NCBI GenBank assembly: GCA_023935145.1
Contig: CM043699.1
Span: forward strand, 108,034,036-108,098,035
DNA: 64,000 nt
DNA from: Bretschneidera sinensis
Taxonomy: Eukaryota > Streptophyta > Magnoliopsida > Brassicales > Akaniaceae
Direction: 5' to 3'
The notes under the pieces were generated by a model that was not told the DNA's origin, did not search any database, and saw only the letters and a list, made by a program, of their open reading frames with translations. Positions 47,005-59,500 of this stretch are shown piece after piece (the first letter of the stretch is position 1; each line of letters begins with the position of its first letter). The translations under genes were made by a program, and so were the position numbers.

Positions 47005-48108
47005 ACAAATTTTTTTTCACTTAATAGGGTTCAACGTTCATCCTTTATTTATTTTTTTCATCATTTGATAAAAAAACACAATCTCAATCATTCATATATA
47101 TAGACCCTACATAATACATAAATTTATGAATCCCATATAATACATGAAAGTCGAAATTATATCATTCGATCAAAGAACGAAAATAAAAGCCAAATCATAC
47201 TTAATGAGGCAGTGGCAATAAACTCAATAAAAAAAACTAATCAAAAGCGATAATTTCAAATTTTATTACTGCTACACTGATAATGAAATTTTTAGCTAAG
47301 AATACCAATAAAGTAAAGATAAAACTTCATTATTTCTACTAGAAGATGGCTTGATCATCTCAAATTTTAATGCTACGCAGATTGCTATTTCAATGCAACG
47401 ACAAGTTTCTGTTGTTGTATTGTGGCTTTTGTCAAGGAAGAGTAGTCGACGTGTTTTTGAATATTGAGCCATCGGGTAACATCACATGAGCTGTTAGCCT
47501 GCAATTGCAACAAGGAAAAGTCTCCATCATTTCAGAACATTACGTAAATTAATGTACTTGTAAGCAGTTCACATTTCATTCCCTAAATCCCCAAACATGG
47601 AGGGAGGGAGGGAGGCTAAAAACAGAAGGGAAATCGGATAATATCCATTATTTTTAATTGCAAGTGGTCATTATTTAATTGATATAAGTTCAATAGACAA
47701 CAAACACAAACCCTCGCTGAGTTGGGAAAATAGTACAAGCTTAAAATTGGTTTGAACCAAACATGAGATTTTGTTGTTTCAATCTATGTTATTTGGATTC
47801 GGACATAAAGGTTAGATACAAGTACGTGTTCGAGTGCTGAACTCATTTATTTTAAATATTTTTTCGTAATTTTTTATTTATTTTGAAGTGCCGAATTTCT
47901 ATATCTTTATCGGAGTGTTAATACTTCAACATTATTATGCAAAATAAAGAGTTCATATAATATAGATCCCAATGCCTCAAGCACGACTATTAAACCATGA
48001 ACTCATTGCTTTGTACACTCCAATCTTTTAAAGCTTTGACTAATCGGCCTCATGTGAATTTTCTTTTGGTCTGTAGATTTATGAACAAAATATCTTGGTG
48101 CTTAAGCC
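47005..48108. other. Upstream region of the thaumatin-like gene
   Basis: Mostly AT-rich non-coding sequence. A possible 3' exon on the minus strand lies at 47432-47498: TTGCAATTGCAG acceptor, then a 21-residue frame (LTAHVMLPDGSIFKNTSTTL, P, stop). No family can be named and no further exon was found, so it is not called as a gene. GGGA repeats lie near 47600-47612. Confidence 0.4.
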
Positions 48109-48116
48109 TATAAATA
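48109..48116 (+). promoter_or_regulatory. Likely TATA box of the thaumatin-like gene
   Basis: TATAAATA lies about 63-70 bases before the ATG at 48179. A second TATAAAAT at 48157 is too close to the start codon to be the better choice. Confidence 0.55.
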
Positions 48117-48178
48117 CCACTCCTCCTTATCCCAAATTAACCAAGCCGGCCAGCTTTATAAAATAGTTTTACAACGAT

Positions 48179-49539
48179 ATGCTGTTACTGGAAATGAATG
48201 CTCTAGTGCTCTTCGTCCTGACCTTGGCTTCCCTCTTCTCAGGTAATGAATATTCTTTCATCTTTCATCAATATTTTTAGTATTTCTGATATGTATTAGC
48301 TAGATTAATGTTTTGCATATTCAGGAAACTGCCTTAATGCACTTTAAAAGGAAATCCTTGAGTAAGGTCAAGCAGCCAAATTACTCACCCGCCCTAATAT
48401 AAACGCCCAATTTTTCCAGAGGTTCTTGAGTCTAAAGCTATATCGCGCATCATCCATATAGACTAAGCATATTAATTAATCCACCAAACGTGAAAAAGTA
48501 ATTAAGGTAATATTTTCTTACAATAACTAATTTGGTAAAGATTTAAAGTTCTCATTATTGCAATTCATTTTAACCACCCGGATTGATCGTCAATATAAAT
48601 TATTCTTTCCACTCGTTAGAGTGTCAAATAATAGCTTTTTTAAGATTAAAATGATAATTTATTAGTAACTTTTACAAATGTTACTCAATTACTAATCAAT
48701 TGGCCGGATGTTACAAATGAATTATCAATTTGGATACTAAATTAGTCACTTTAACCATATGGTTAAAATAATATTTAACCATACTTGCATTGAATCCACG
48801 TATTTATCTCAATCTAATTACGTACATAATTTGACTATATATATGCATCTGGTTGCATGCAGGGGCTCACTTGGCTACAATAACCATCACAAACAACTGC
48901 CCTTACACTATCTGGCCAGCAACCCTAACTTCAGGTGGGGGTGCTCAATTATCAAACACCGGCTATGAGTCAGCCTCCAAGGCAACTACCACCATTGACC
49001 TCCCTACTCCATGGCAAGGCCGGTTCTGGGCACGAACACAATGCACCACCAACTCCTCTGGCAGGTTCAGTTGTGCCACTGCAGACTGCGGCTCAGGTCA
49101 AGTCTCGTGCAATGGAGCCAGTGCGATCCCACCAGCAACACTAGCGGAAATCAATACTCCAGGAGGACAAGATTTTTACGATGTTAGCCTCGTCGATGGA
49201 TTTAATTTGCCTGTCTCAATAACCCCACAGGGCGGTTCTGGTGATACTTGCCGGGCCACAAGCTGTGCAGGTAATGTCAACGCGGCTTGCCCATCCGAGC
49301 TTGCTGTTACAGGGTCCGATGGGAGCATTATCGCTTGCAAGAGCGCGTGTACGGCTTTCAACCAACCTCAGTATTGTTGTACCGGCAACTATAGTACGCC
49401 AGAAACATGCCCAGCAACGAAGTATTCTATGATTTTCAAGAACCAGTGTCCACAGGCTTATAGTTATGCTTATGATGATCCGTCTAGTACGTTTTCTTGC
49501 ACCGGTGGGCCAAATTACCTTATAACATCCTGTCCATGA
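48179..49539 (+). CDS. TLP: Thaumatin-like protein (PR-5 family), intact
   Basis: Secreted defence-type protein; family members bind beta-glucans and many are antifungal. Exons 48179-48242 and 48863-49539 (GT-AG intron of 620 bases, splitting a Gly codon after the signal-peptide core) give 246 residues. An in-frame ATG at 48194 is an alternative start. The N terminus is a hydrophobic signal peptide, then ATITITNNCPYTIWP. The mature part has all 16 cysteines and the family signature GRFSCATADCGSGQVSC at about residues 88-104. The acidic-cleft residues are visible as Arg in FWARTQC, Glu in ATLAEI, Asp in DFYDVSLVDGFNLP and Asp in GDTCR. It ends PNYLITSCP without a vacuolar tail, so apoplastic export is likely. 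No lesion was seen. A truncated twin lies at 24360-24415. Confidence 0.96.
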
Positions 49540-49717
49540 TCTATATGAGGAAACTTGATATATAGCTCCCTATATATGTTTGTATCTTCAACAATAAGAA
49601 ATTTCGTCCATGGAGAAATTTAAGTAGTAGGGATCGACAAATGTTCTTAGATTATTAATAAAAATGAGATAATATCTGTAAATCGATCAATGATAAAATA
49701 AAAATTCACGCAGAATA
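49540..49717 (+). other. 3' UTR of the thaumatin-like gene and flank copy B (left part)
   Basis: It matches 24416-24620 closely. An AATAAA signal lies at 49657-49662. CACTA-2 is inserted right after the ATA at 49715-49717, about 180 bases past the stop codon. Confidence 0.8.
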
Positions 49718-51365
49718 CACTGCAACAGAATTGGTATATGCCGGCGCTTCAATTCCGGCGCTTTCCACAAACGCTGCAATAGAATATCCGCCTGCGCTTG
49801 TTTTGTGGCGCTTTAAGGAAGCACCGCAATATACAAATTACCAAATACCGGCGCTTTGGTATTTGGTAATCAGCATATACTGGCGCTTAGAAGCGCCGAA
49901 ATAGGGCAATGGGCATATTCCGGCGCTTGTATATTATAGTGCTAGATTTTTCACCCAAAATTTTTCTTCTGTGCGCACTTCTCTCCACCGCGCCCTTCCC
50001 TCCACCACACCGTTCTCCCAAATAATTTTCCCTGCTCCGCCCTTAGCTCCACCACGCCGTTTCTCCCAAAATTTTCGTCCCTCCTGCAAGCTCCCCCGGT
50101 GAGTTTCATCTATCCTGTGTACTTTTTTTTCCTTTGTTTTCCTCTCTTGCGCTTAACTTCCAGTGGGTAAGTCCTCCAACCCTAATATTTTCTTTGGTTT
50201 TATGATTGCCATTGGAGCTTGCTTGTGAGAAATTATCATTTTTTTTTGTTGTTGCTTGAATCATAGGATGCGATTAATTTGTTTGATTTTGAGAGTTCTG
50301 TTTATATTTTCATTTGTTCGCTTGAATCCAGTGGGTAAGTCCTTCAATTTCGCGTTTCTTCTATGTTTTTTTTTATTCAATTGAGAGTTCTTGTTGTTTT
50401 CAATTTGTTTCAATTGTTGTATTCAATCAAACTTTGTGAAAAAGATTACTTGTGTTGAGTTGCTTGACAATTTTTTGTTTTTGTTCTTGACAATTAGTAG
50501 AAACTATGCAATTCAATTTCCATTTTCATTTATGTACATTATCCTTGAGCAACTATTTCGATTGATGTTCAATAATCCAAGCTAGTTTGATTACTCGAAA
50601 TTAATTGTATAATTTCTTGATTTGTTGGGTATCTAGAAAATTGGTGTATGCTTTCAGTTCAGGTCGATTTTGGGAAATCGTAAAATTTACATTGAAACTT
50701 ATAATAGGCATGCAAAATTACACTTAAATTAATATAAATCTAGAGGGTTAATCTGATCTTAGTAGAGTGAATTAAGCCAATTTTTTAAAATTTTTACAAT
50801 TTGAAGTTTAGAGAGTTTGAATTTAATTTTTTTAAAGAGATATGTGGTTATCAATTAGATATATTTTTTGTTTAGTTTATATGATTAAATGATAAAAATT
50901 TTAATCTATTTTGTTTGGTTATGGGAAGAAGTTTGTTGTTATCCTCTCACTTCTTACTTTCATTTTATAAATGTCCATTACTTCTCTCCTTCTTTTTTTG
51001 GGTATATAAACAATTCTTTGTACGCTTTTTTACAAAATAAAAAAATTGATTCATTTGAAAAACATATCACATGCGATTGAAATACTAATATACATCAAAC
51101 CCAAAAATTGTTATACAATCAAAGATCTCCATACTTGTTCATTTGAAAAATTATAATGTTTATTATTATTTTATTTCTACTTATTATATTAGTTTTTAAT
51201 TATTCTTATACTTAATAAGGTTATTATTATAATATAATAATTATTAACAAAAATAGTAATTATATAATTTCATATTTAGTAATAATATGCATACTTTTGC
51301 CAAAAATATTACAATACTGACTTGATTAACATTGTTTTAGGAAAGTCTATTGGCGTCATCTAAAA

Positions 51366-54300
51366 ATGGATAAAAGTTGGATAGATAAACCGAGGTCGAG
51401 TAAAGCCTATATGGATGGTGTTTCAAACTTCATTAGATTTGCGTGTCTCGTGGTAGTATTATTTGTCCATGTAGGAGATGTGGTAATTGTTATTCATTTG
51501 AACCATAAATTGTTCAGGAGCATCTATTGTATAATGGGTTTAGTCTCGGTTACACTGAGTGGGTTTTTCATGGGGAAAAAGTCTCTCGTATAGACCACCC
51601 TCACACTAGTTCATAACCCACTAGTATTCCAGGTGGCTTCATGGGACGAGATGACGTGTTGGGTTTGCTCCGAGGTGCCTTCCAGGTTACTTGTGAAAAC
51701 TCAAACAATGAACCGTTAAGTTTAGGAATCGAAGTGGGATCTTCAAATGAGCATGGTGAAGAACAACAGGCTTATTGTGGGGTTGAGTTCAATAATTGTG
51801 GTGATCCTTCAGACGTCGAACATCCAGTTCGTTCTGCTATTGATGAGACGACTCAGTATCGCAACTTGATGAAAGATTACGATACTGAACTTTATCCGGG
51901 TTGTCAGAATTTCACAAAGTTAAGTTTCATGTTATATTTACTACACCTCAAATGTTTGAATGGGTGGTCTGACAAATCTCTTACTATGTTTATTGAGTTT
52001 ATCAACATGGTATTTCCGATGTGTGCACCATTGCCATCAAATTATTATGAAGCCATGAAGATTATCAAAGGATTGGGTCTTGGGTATGAGAAGATTCATG
52101 TTTGTCGTAATGACTGCACACTGTATTGGGGTGAGCATTTGAATGATGAATTTTGTCATGCGTGTGGCGTGGCATGGTGGGTCAAAAACACAGTTGATGA
52201 TGAGGATCCGTTGAATGAGATGGATGGTCAATCGAAAAATAAAAAGCTGGCTAAGGTATTGCGTTATTTGCCACTATTACCAAGATTGAAGAGAATATAT
52301 ATGTCATCTAAAACGGCTCCGTTGATGAGATGGCATGACAAAGATCGGACAAAGGATGGGATTTTAAGACACCCTGCGGATGGATTAGCCTAGAATGAAT
52401 TGGATAGATTGTATCCCGATTTTGCAGCTGATCCTCGGAGTGTTAGGCTTGGCTTAGCTAGTGACGGGTTCAATCCCTTTCGAACAATGAGTTCAACCTA
52501 TAGCACATGGCCCGTTCTTTTGGTCCCATACAACTTGCCACCGTGGCTTTGCATGAAGCAAACATTCTTCATCCTTTCAATGGTAATTCCTGGTGAGAGA
52601 AGCCCCGGTAATGATATTGATATCTTTTTTGCAGCCTCTAATTGAAGAGTTGAAACAATTATGGGATGGTGTTGATGCGTTTGATGCGTCCACCAATCAA
52701 AGCTTTAAGCTTCGCGCTTCTCTTCTTTGGACCATTAATGATTTTCCAGCCTATGCAAACTTATCTGGTTGGAGCACCAAGGGGCGGGTTGCTTGTCCAT
52801 GTTGTGGGGAATCTACGCATTCTGTATGGTTAAAGCACGGGGGAAAGTTTTGCTATATGGGTCATCGTCGATGGTTAGCAGAAAATCATGAGTTTCGTTT
52901 TCAAAAGGATCAGTTTGATGGCACCATAGAGTTGGGATCTGCTCTTGTTCCACCGTCTGGGCACGATGTTTTAAGACAACTAGAGGGTGGAAACTATAGC
53001 TATGGTAAAACCTCGAAGCTTTCTATGAAGAGGGCAAGAGAGGATGTTGGTGCCTCTACGGGGCAAGTGCTAGTGGATGAAGTTGATAATCTTTTAGAGG
53101 GTGTGGACGAATTTCTTGAAAATGTTGATAATGAGGATATTCTCATGGATGAGGGAGTTGTAGATACGGTGTGGAAAAAAAGAAGCATTTTTTTTGAGTT
53201 ACCATATTGGAAAGACAATCTATTACGTCATAATTTAGATGTGATGCATATAGAGAAGAATGTATGTGATAATTTGATTGGAACAATATTGAATATAGAT
53301 GGTAAGACTAAAGATAATATGAAGGCACGCCGCGATCTCGAGGAAATTGGTATTAGGAAAGACCTCCATTTAGTTGTTCTTCCTAATGGAAAAGATCACT
53401 CGCCTCCAGCATGCTACATTATGTCCATGAAGGAGAAGCAGAATTTCTTGACAGTTTTGGCAAATCTTAAAGTTCCTGATGGGTATGCATCAAACATCTC
53501 GAGATGTATCAACCTAAAGGATCGTAAGCTGTTAAACTTAAAGAGTCATGACGGTCACATATTGATGGAAGAAATCCTTCCGATTGCCTTAAGAGCATCT
53601 TTGCCTAGACATGTTCTAGCAGTTGTGTCTGAGTTATCATCATTTTTCAAAGCTTTATGCTCTAAAGCCCTTGATCCCCATGAGCTTGACTTATTGGAGT
53701 CGCGTGTTGCTTTGACACTCTGCCATTTGGAAAAAATATTCCCCCCAGGTTTCTTTACCATTATGGTTCATCTTATCATTCACTTGGGGGTCCCGTACAC
53801 TACAGGTGGATGTATCTTGTTGAGAGGTTAGATGTTCAAAGCTATTTTGTGCACTTTGTTTTTTTTGTTATATATTGGATACTTAATTAATCTTTAAATT
53901 TTTGGCTTCGCAAGGTATTTAATGCGCTTGAAATCTTACGTACGTAATAGAAGTCGACCCGAGGGGTCAATTGCTGAAGGGTACAATGGGGAAAAGTGTC
54001 TAACATATTGCTCCCAATACTTCAAAGGTGTAGAGACAAGATTCAACCATCCCCAAAGGAACAATGATACTGTAAATTTTCCGGATGAATACATGTTTTC
54101 CTCTAGTGGACAGATAATGGGAAAGATTGTGAGTGTTGAGCTCGATGACATGTCATTGGCTCAAGCACATCGTTATGTGTTGCTCCATAATGATAAACTT
54201 TCTGACCTTCGTAGGTTAGTATCAATAAAGGAACTTAATATGATATCATGTGTTTAAATTGAGTTTTTATTACTTGTTGTTAGCACTGTGATGGCTAACA

Positions 54301-55128
54301 GTTACATAAAAACATCAATTATTGCAGCTCATGTTTGGCTGCTCAAAGGCTAACCAACCGTTCCAATCGACCAATACAAAGTCTCGAACAAAAGTGGTTG
54401 GTTGAGAAATTTCCCTCATGGCTTATGAGGCAGGTTAGGCATAATAACAAGAGTCTTCGATTTCTATAAGTGTTATAAATAAAACATTGAATGTTGTTGT
54501 CTCATATTAATTGTTGGAAAATGTTTAGGTGCCATAGATGGTGTATAAAAATTATTCAGATGAACTAATTGCCTTTGCTCGAGGTCCAAATAATATTATT
54601 AGGAGATTCAATGGATTCAACATCAACGGCTTTAAATTCCACACAAAGGAACATGAGAGGTGTAGACGATCTCAAAATTCGGGAGTGATGGTTGAAGCGG
54701 ATGATAAAATGTATTATGGTGTGCTCAACGATATCATCGAGCTGGATTACTATGGGACGTTTAAGATTGTGTTGTTCCGTTGTGATTGGGTGGATATTAA
54801 TTCACCCAGGGGTTTAAAGAAAGATGCAAGTGGTTGCATTCTTGTGAACTTGAATAGGTTAATACACACTGGTCAGTTATTGAAGGATGACCCGTTCATA
54901 CTTTCATCTCAAGCGAAGCAAGTGTTTTATGTGCAAGACCCAACAATGAAGGAATGGTATCATATTGTGATCACGAAGCCAAGGGACCTATACGAAATGG
55001 GGGAAAAAAGGCAGGAAGAGGATGATGACACTTACAATCAGTGCATGCCTTCTAATGTAGTGGTAGACAATCAATTAGATTGTATCTCAACTTGGGCTAG
55101 GATGGACATTGACGAAGATACCAACTAA
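51366..55128 (+). pseudogene. TNP2-type transposase of CACTA-2, nearly intact
   Basis: Domain order: Transpos_assoc zinc-finger-like start (51366-51600: MDKSWIDKPRSSKAYMDGV, then CPCRRCGNC in a second frame), Transposase_21 core (51641-53200: GLGYEKIHVCRNDC, CPCCGESTHSVW, RHNLDVMHIEKNVCDNLIG), DUF4218 (to about 54257) and DUF4216 (54538-55128: NNIIRRFNGFNINGFKFHT). Introns fall at about 53827-53914, after 54213 and before 54326, and near 54433-54529. Lesions: frame change near 51450; TAG at 52391 where Trp is expected; one extra T in the T run near 52626; one missing G in the G run near 53790; a TAG near 54534. The rest reads cleanly. Confidence 0.9.
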
Positions 55129-55518
55129 TCTTATGTGCATTTCCGTGTAATTATATTTGGATGTGTATTTATGTGATGGACATGTGTGGTTTTATTGTAA
55201 TCTATCGGGAACTGTTGCTTTGTATCACACTTAACAAGAGTCCTGAACTTTTTTGCGTACAGTTTGTGGAATGCTACTTTAGACTGTCATAAATTTCTGT
55301 TTTGGTTGTATCATTGATTATTGTTTGTTCTTTAAATCCAATTTGAATCATTTATTTGTTCATAACTTCTCAGGTACTAAGAAGTTATTGATTGCTGCAT
55401 TTGCTGTGACTCCTTGACCATTCCTATCTTTCAGGTGTGGTTCTTCTAATTCTTGTTAACTTTTAATGTATTTTTGATAGTGTGAGATATAATCATTTTA
55501 ATGTTTTTATCTCTACAG

Positions 55519-58081
55519 ATTGCAAGATGTATAGGTCAAAAAATATCCCTCCAACGGTTAAAGGTAACATGTCAAACCAGTATGCAGCTGAGTCTTCACA
55601 CCATCAAGAAGATATTCACCATGAGCATGACTATCACCTTGACGATGATCATGACATGCAAACTGATTCTGATACTGATCCAATAACATCGAGAAGTGAG
55701 CACAATGATAATGAACAATACGAGATAATTGGTAATTTCTGTATTAGAATACATTCTATCTATAACTAGTTTGATACCACATTGTTATACTAATTATATA
55801 ATTTATGTTTTCAATATATAGATTCTGAAGGGAGGGTGAGGAAGCAGACACGTGTCTTGAGAACCTCACAAGTGTGGTCCCTTGAACGTGGGGAAAAAAT
55901 TTTTGGTCCACTTCAATGCACGTCATCAACCTATTAAGAAAGGTGGCCAAATGTTAAGTAGTTGGTTGGGCAAGGTAGCGAAGAGAGGGAACCTTTGTTC
56001 GCTTAATTACACGGATTGGAAGAAGGTCCCTTCTAGCTATAAGAAGGACCTTCTTATATTGATTCGGGTAAGTAACAACTTAATAACCATTGATTGCCTC
56101 CAATCTCTCTTTTTGTTTTTGTTTATTCGTGGTGTTGTACATGCATAATCTCTAACACCAATAATGCTTATTTGACATCGATTTCCTTTCTGTGTGGTAG
56201 AGGAAGTTCCATTACCCTACGATTGAGGTGATAGACAACATTTTTTTGAGGATGATAGGGAAAAAATGGAGGGACTACCGATATGTGTTGAAAAGGGACT
56301 ACGTGAGGAACAAAATGAAACAACAAGTTTTGAGCAATGATGTTCCAAAAGGCGTAGATCAAGACCAGTGGAAGCAACTGGTGAACTATTGGTTCTCTGA
56401 CCAGAGTGAGGTTGTTTTAAGATAATAATGTTCATTTGGATTCTCATTGTTTCTATTTTTCTATTAATGACTGATTATTCAATTGGTTTATTATTGGTGT
56501 AGAAATATTCGACTATAGGGACAGCGGCACGTGAAAGACAACAATGTCCTCACACGTCTGGTTCAAAGAGTTTTGCTAGACGACGTGATGAATATGTGAG
56601 TTAATTTTATTTATTAATCCAATCTTTCATTTAAGATATCATTGTCACAATATGATCTCTTTCCATACATGGTAGGAGATGACACATGAGAATGAGCCCG
56701 GGTGCATAGAATTTTTTGCTGAAACTCATAAACGCAAGGATGGAACTTTTATTGATGATGCATAACGACAATTTATGGTAAGTTGAACATCTTTAAAAAT
56801 AGGAAAAAAGCCTAATTTTTTTTTATTCCTTCCTATTTTCACTTGATGTGGAATGAAAGAAAGAAGAGAGCCTTCAATTAAGTTAAGAAATATATAGCTT
56901 TCATCAAGGAAGGGTGATAAAATATTTTTGACCCAAAAGTTTGAGGTTATTATTATTTTTTTTAAATGAGGATGACTTCATAGACTTCATTGACATACTC
57001 TCTTGTTTTTGTAAATGGTTCTTTTGTTATGTACACATGTAGTACTCGCTTGGTGCCTTTGGAATACATCTGTCTGGTTCTTGTGCCTTTAGGATTAATC
57101 TGTTGGGCAATGTGATCCTGACATATATATTAGAGCTGTGTTTGAAATATGATCCGTTTTCTGCATAGCCTTAATGATCAATAGTTCTTTCTTTAATTAA
57201 TGATTAGATATAGATCTGAATCTTAGATCAGTAAATGTGTTTGATTGGTAGTAGGTGAGGTTGGGAACTTGATCATGCTTTTCATTTTTTTTCGAACTAG
57301 ATTAGTACTAAACAAATTTTATGTATGGTGAAGATTTTATGTACTAAACAAAGGAAGCTGAATGTATGGTGAAAATTTTATGCTTTGAAGGTAAAAATGA
57401 TATCCTAGTTACACTTTTGGAGTTGTGCTGATAAAAGTGGGATGATTTTGTATGGTGGTGACCACCGATGAGCATAGATGATACTTTGTTGCTTTGCACA
57501 TTTTGTCTAAATTAGGTACATTGCTTGGATTGTATATTTACTTTTCTTTGGCAGGAGGTTTTATGAAAAAATAGGGGAAATTCTGCCCGTTTTTCTATAA
57601 AATATGATAAACACATTTTGTTTTATGTATATTGTGCTGTTATTAGCTACTAAATATTCGGCGGAGTTTAATCTTTATTGTTTCTTAATTGTAGGTGACA
57701 GCTGAAGCTCGTGTTGTTGAACTTGTTGCAGCTTCAGGATCCTCTGATGCTAGCAATAATTTAGCAATACAAAATGAAGTCTTCACCGAACTTATGGGTG
57801 AAGAGAGTTCCGGTCGTGTCCATGGTCAGGGTTTTGGAGTTACACCCTCTGCTGTGTTTGGACTTTCAGCTCAAATAAGGAATGATATGGGATACTATGG
57901 GGCATATGCTGAAGAGATAAATAGTTTGAGAGCACAAATAGAAGAAAACAATCAACAGTATGCGCAACAAATTCAATAAATAACGGCGATACACGGTGAT
58001 AAAATAAATAATATGCAATCCCAAATGGATGAGCTGAAGTCTTTACTACAACATTTGGCTAATAGAGGACCTCATGATTGA
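55519..58081 (+). pseudogene. TNPA-like (Transposase_24) gene of CACTA-2, nearly intact
   Basis: Probable exons 55519-55731, 55822-56067, 56201-56410, 56503-56595, 56676-56777 and 57695-58081. They code for an acidic start, then FLVHFNARHQPIKKGG, RMIGKKWRDYRYVLKRDYV and the family's FARRRDEYEMTHENEP region, ending in a coiled coil (EEINSLRAQIEENNQQ). Such proteins bind the subterminal repeats. Lesions: a frame change in the GGGGAAAAAATTTTT run near 55893-55906, a TAA at 56763 and an early TAA at 57976, with coiled-coil coding going on to the TGA at 58079. Confidence 0.82.
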
Positions 58082-58588
58082 TTTCGTGATGTTAAAATAA
58101 TTTTTCATACTATCTACATTTCCATTACTTTGTTTTTGTATGAATTTTATATATGAACTATGATTGTTTTTTTGTGTAAATAAGACGTTTATGTTGACTG
58201 AAAGAATTATTATGGATGATGCATTTTATATATCGAAGAACATTTGCATATAGAATGTTGATATTTAAGTCAAATAAATGTAAAAACATAATTAAAACCG
58301 GAATTCATATTGTGCTGGCAAGAAACTGCATTTTTCGCAGCGCTTATATACCGGTGCTTGGAAGTGCCGCTATATACCGGTGCTGTGAAGTGCCACTATA
58401 TACTGGCGCTTTGAAGTGCCGCTATATACTGGCGCTTCTTCAAAGTGCCGGTATTTGCGTTTTGACACCACACATTCCGGCACTTGATCCGGCACTTGCA
58501 AAAAGCACCAGAAATTCATATTGCTGCGCTTTTAAGCACTGGAATATGCAAAAAAAAAGCGCCGGCGCTGACAATTTATCTTATAGTG

Positions 58589-59500
58589 ATAATATATTTA
58601 TTTATTTTTTGGATGAATCATATTGATATTTTTCTTTCATTACTTGTCTGTACGTGAGATAAGAGTAGTCATGGAAGTAAATATATTAATTGTGAGATAT
58701 CAAAGAAATTAAGGGCTCGTTTTATTCGCGGACAAAATTATATATAAATATGAAATTAAAGTGGATGTGGGTTGGGGTAGAATTAAGAGTAGATTAAAGT
58801 AGTAATACTCGTGTACTTTATTTAATTCAAAGATTGACTAAGTTTATTCCACTCGAATATCATATTTGGTTTACATGATTAATATTGGTATAAAAGTATG
58901 ATAATGAGTGAGATGACAAAATTAATCTGTCCAATATATATATTACATTTTAATTGTTGATTTGTGACTGAAGATTATTGTCATTGATCAGATCTGTTTG
59001 GATAGACCTAATTTTTTTATTTATCAAGATCAATGATTCAGATCAACCAAGATCAATGGTTCAGATCTATCCACACATATCTATAATTATTATTATTATT
59101 AATTATAATACTAGTAATAACAATAATAAATAAATTATTACTCTATTTATTAATAATAATAGTAACAATTTTTTTATTAATTAATAATAATAATATATTA
59201 TAAAAATAATAATGGAAAATGGGGACAATATAATTTTTTCAAAAAAGTTAATCTCATCAATTTTGTCTCAACTCCCTTTAGAATAAATTTGGTGGGATTA
59301 ACTTGATCCCACCTCAATTGCTAACTAAATATGAGACTAACTAAAGAATAAGGTGAGATTAAGTTAATCTAGTCCCACTTAATACTAGTCGAATAGCATG
59401 AACCAAACGACCCTAATACGTTCAGTTATCAATAATCTATTAATTTATTTATTCATGATCTTGAAAAATCAATTGTTGGTTGATCAAGCTTAAATTTGGA
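58589..59500 (+). repeat. Duplicated thaumatin-like 3' flank, copy B (right part)
   Basis: It continues the flank interrupted by CACTA-2 at 49717 and matches 24622-25296 and 34302-34500. The match fades out after CAATTGTTGGTTGATCA near 59490. Confidence 0.88.
58713..59413. mobile_element. Harbinger-type MITE, copy B, 701 bp
   Basis: Ends GGGCTCGTTTTATTCGCG and CATGAACCAAACGACCC with TAA duplications at 58710-58712 and 59414-59416. Same element at the same place as in copy A, so it predates the duplication. AAT/ATT-rich inside; no coding. Confidence 0.88.

Larger units (their letters stand above)
49718..58588 (+). mobile_element. CACTA-2: well-preserved CACTA (En/Spm) transposon, 8.9 kb
   Basis: The left end CACTGCAACAGAATTG is inverted at the right as CAATTTATCTTATAGTG. 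The target duplication ATA is perfect (49715-49717, 58589-58591). Subterminal copies of TATACCGGCGCTT and its complement fill both ends (49738-49935, 58330-58570). Inside are a TNP2-type transposase gene and a TNPA-like (Transposase_24) gene in the same direction, each with only a few lesions. The subterminal motif differs from that of CACTA-1, so the two are different families. Confidence 0.96.

Noticed and set aside
58216..58626. 136-codon open frame at the right end of CACTA-2
   Set aside because: It runs through the GC-richer subterminal repeats (CCGGTGCTT units) and past the element end; the periodic pattern is the DNA repeat.
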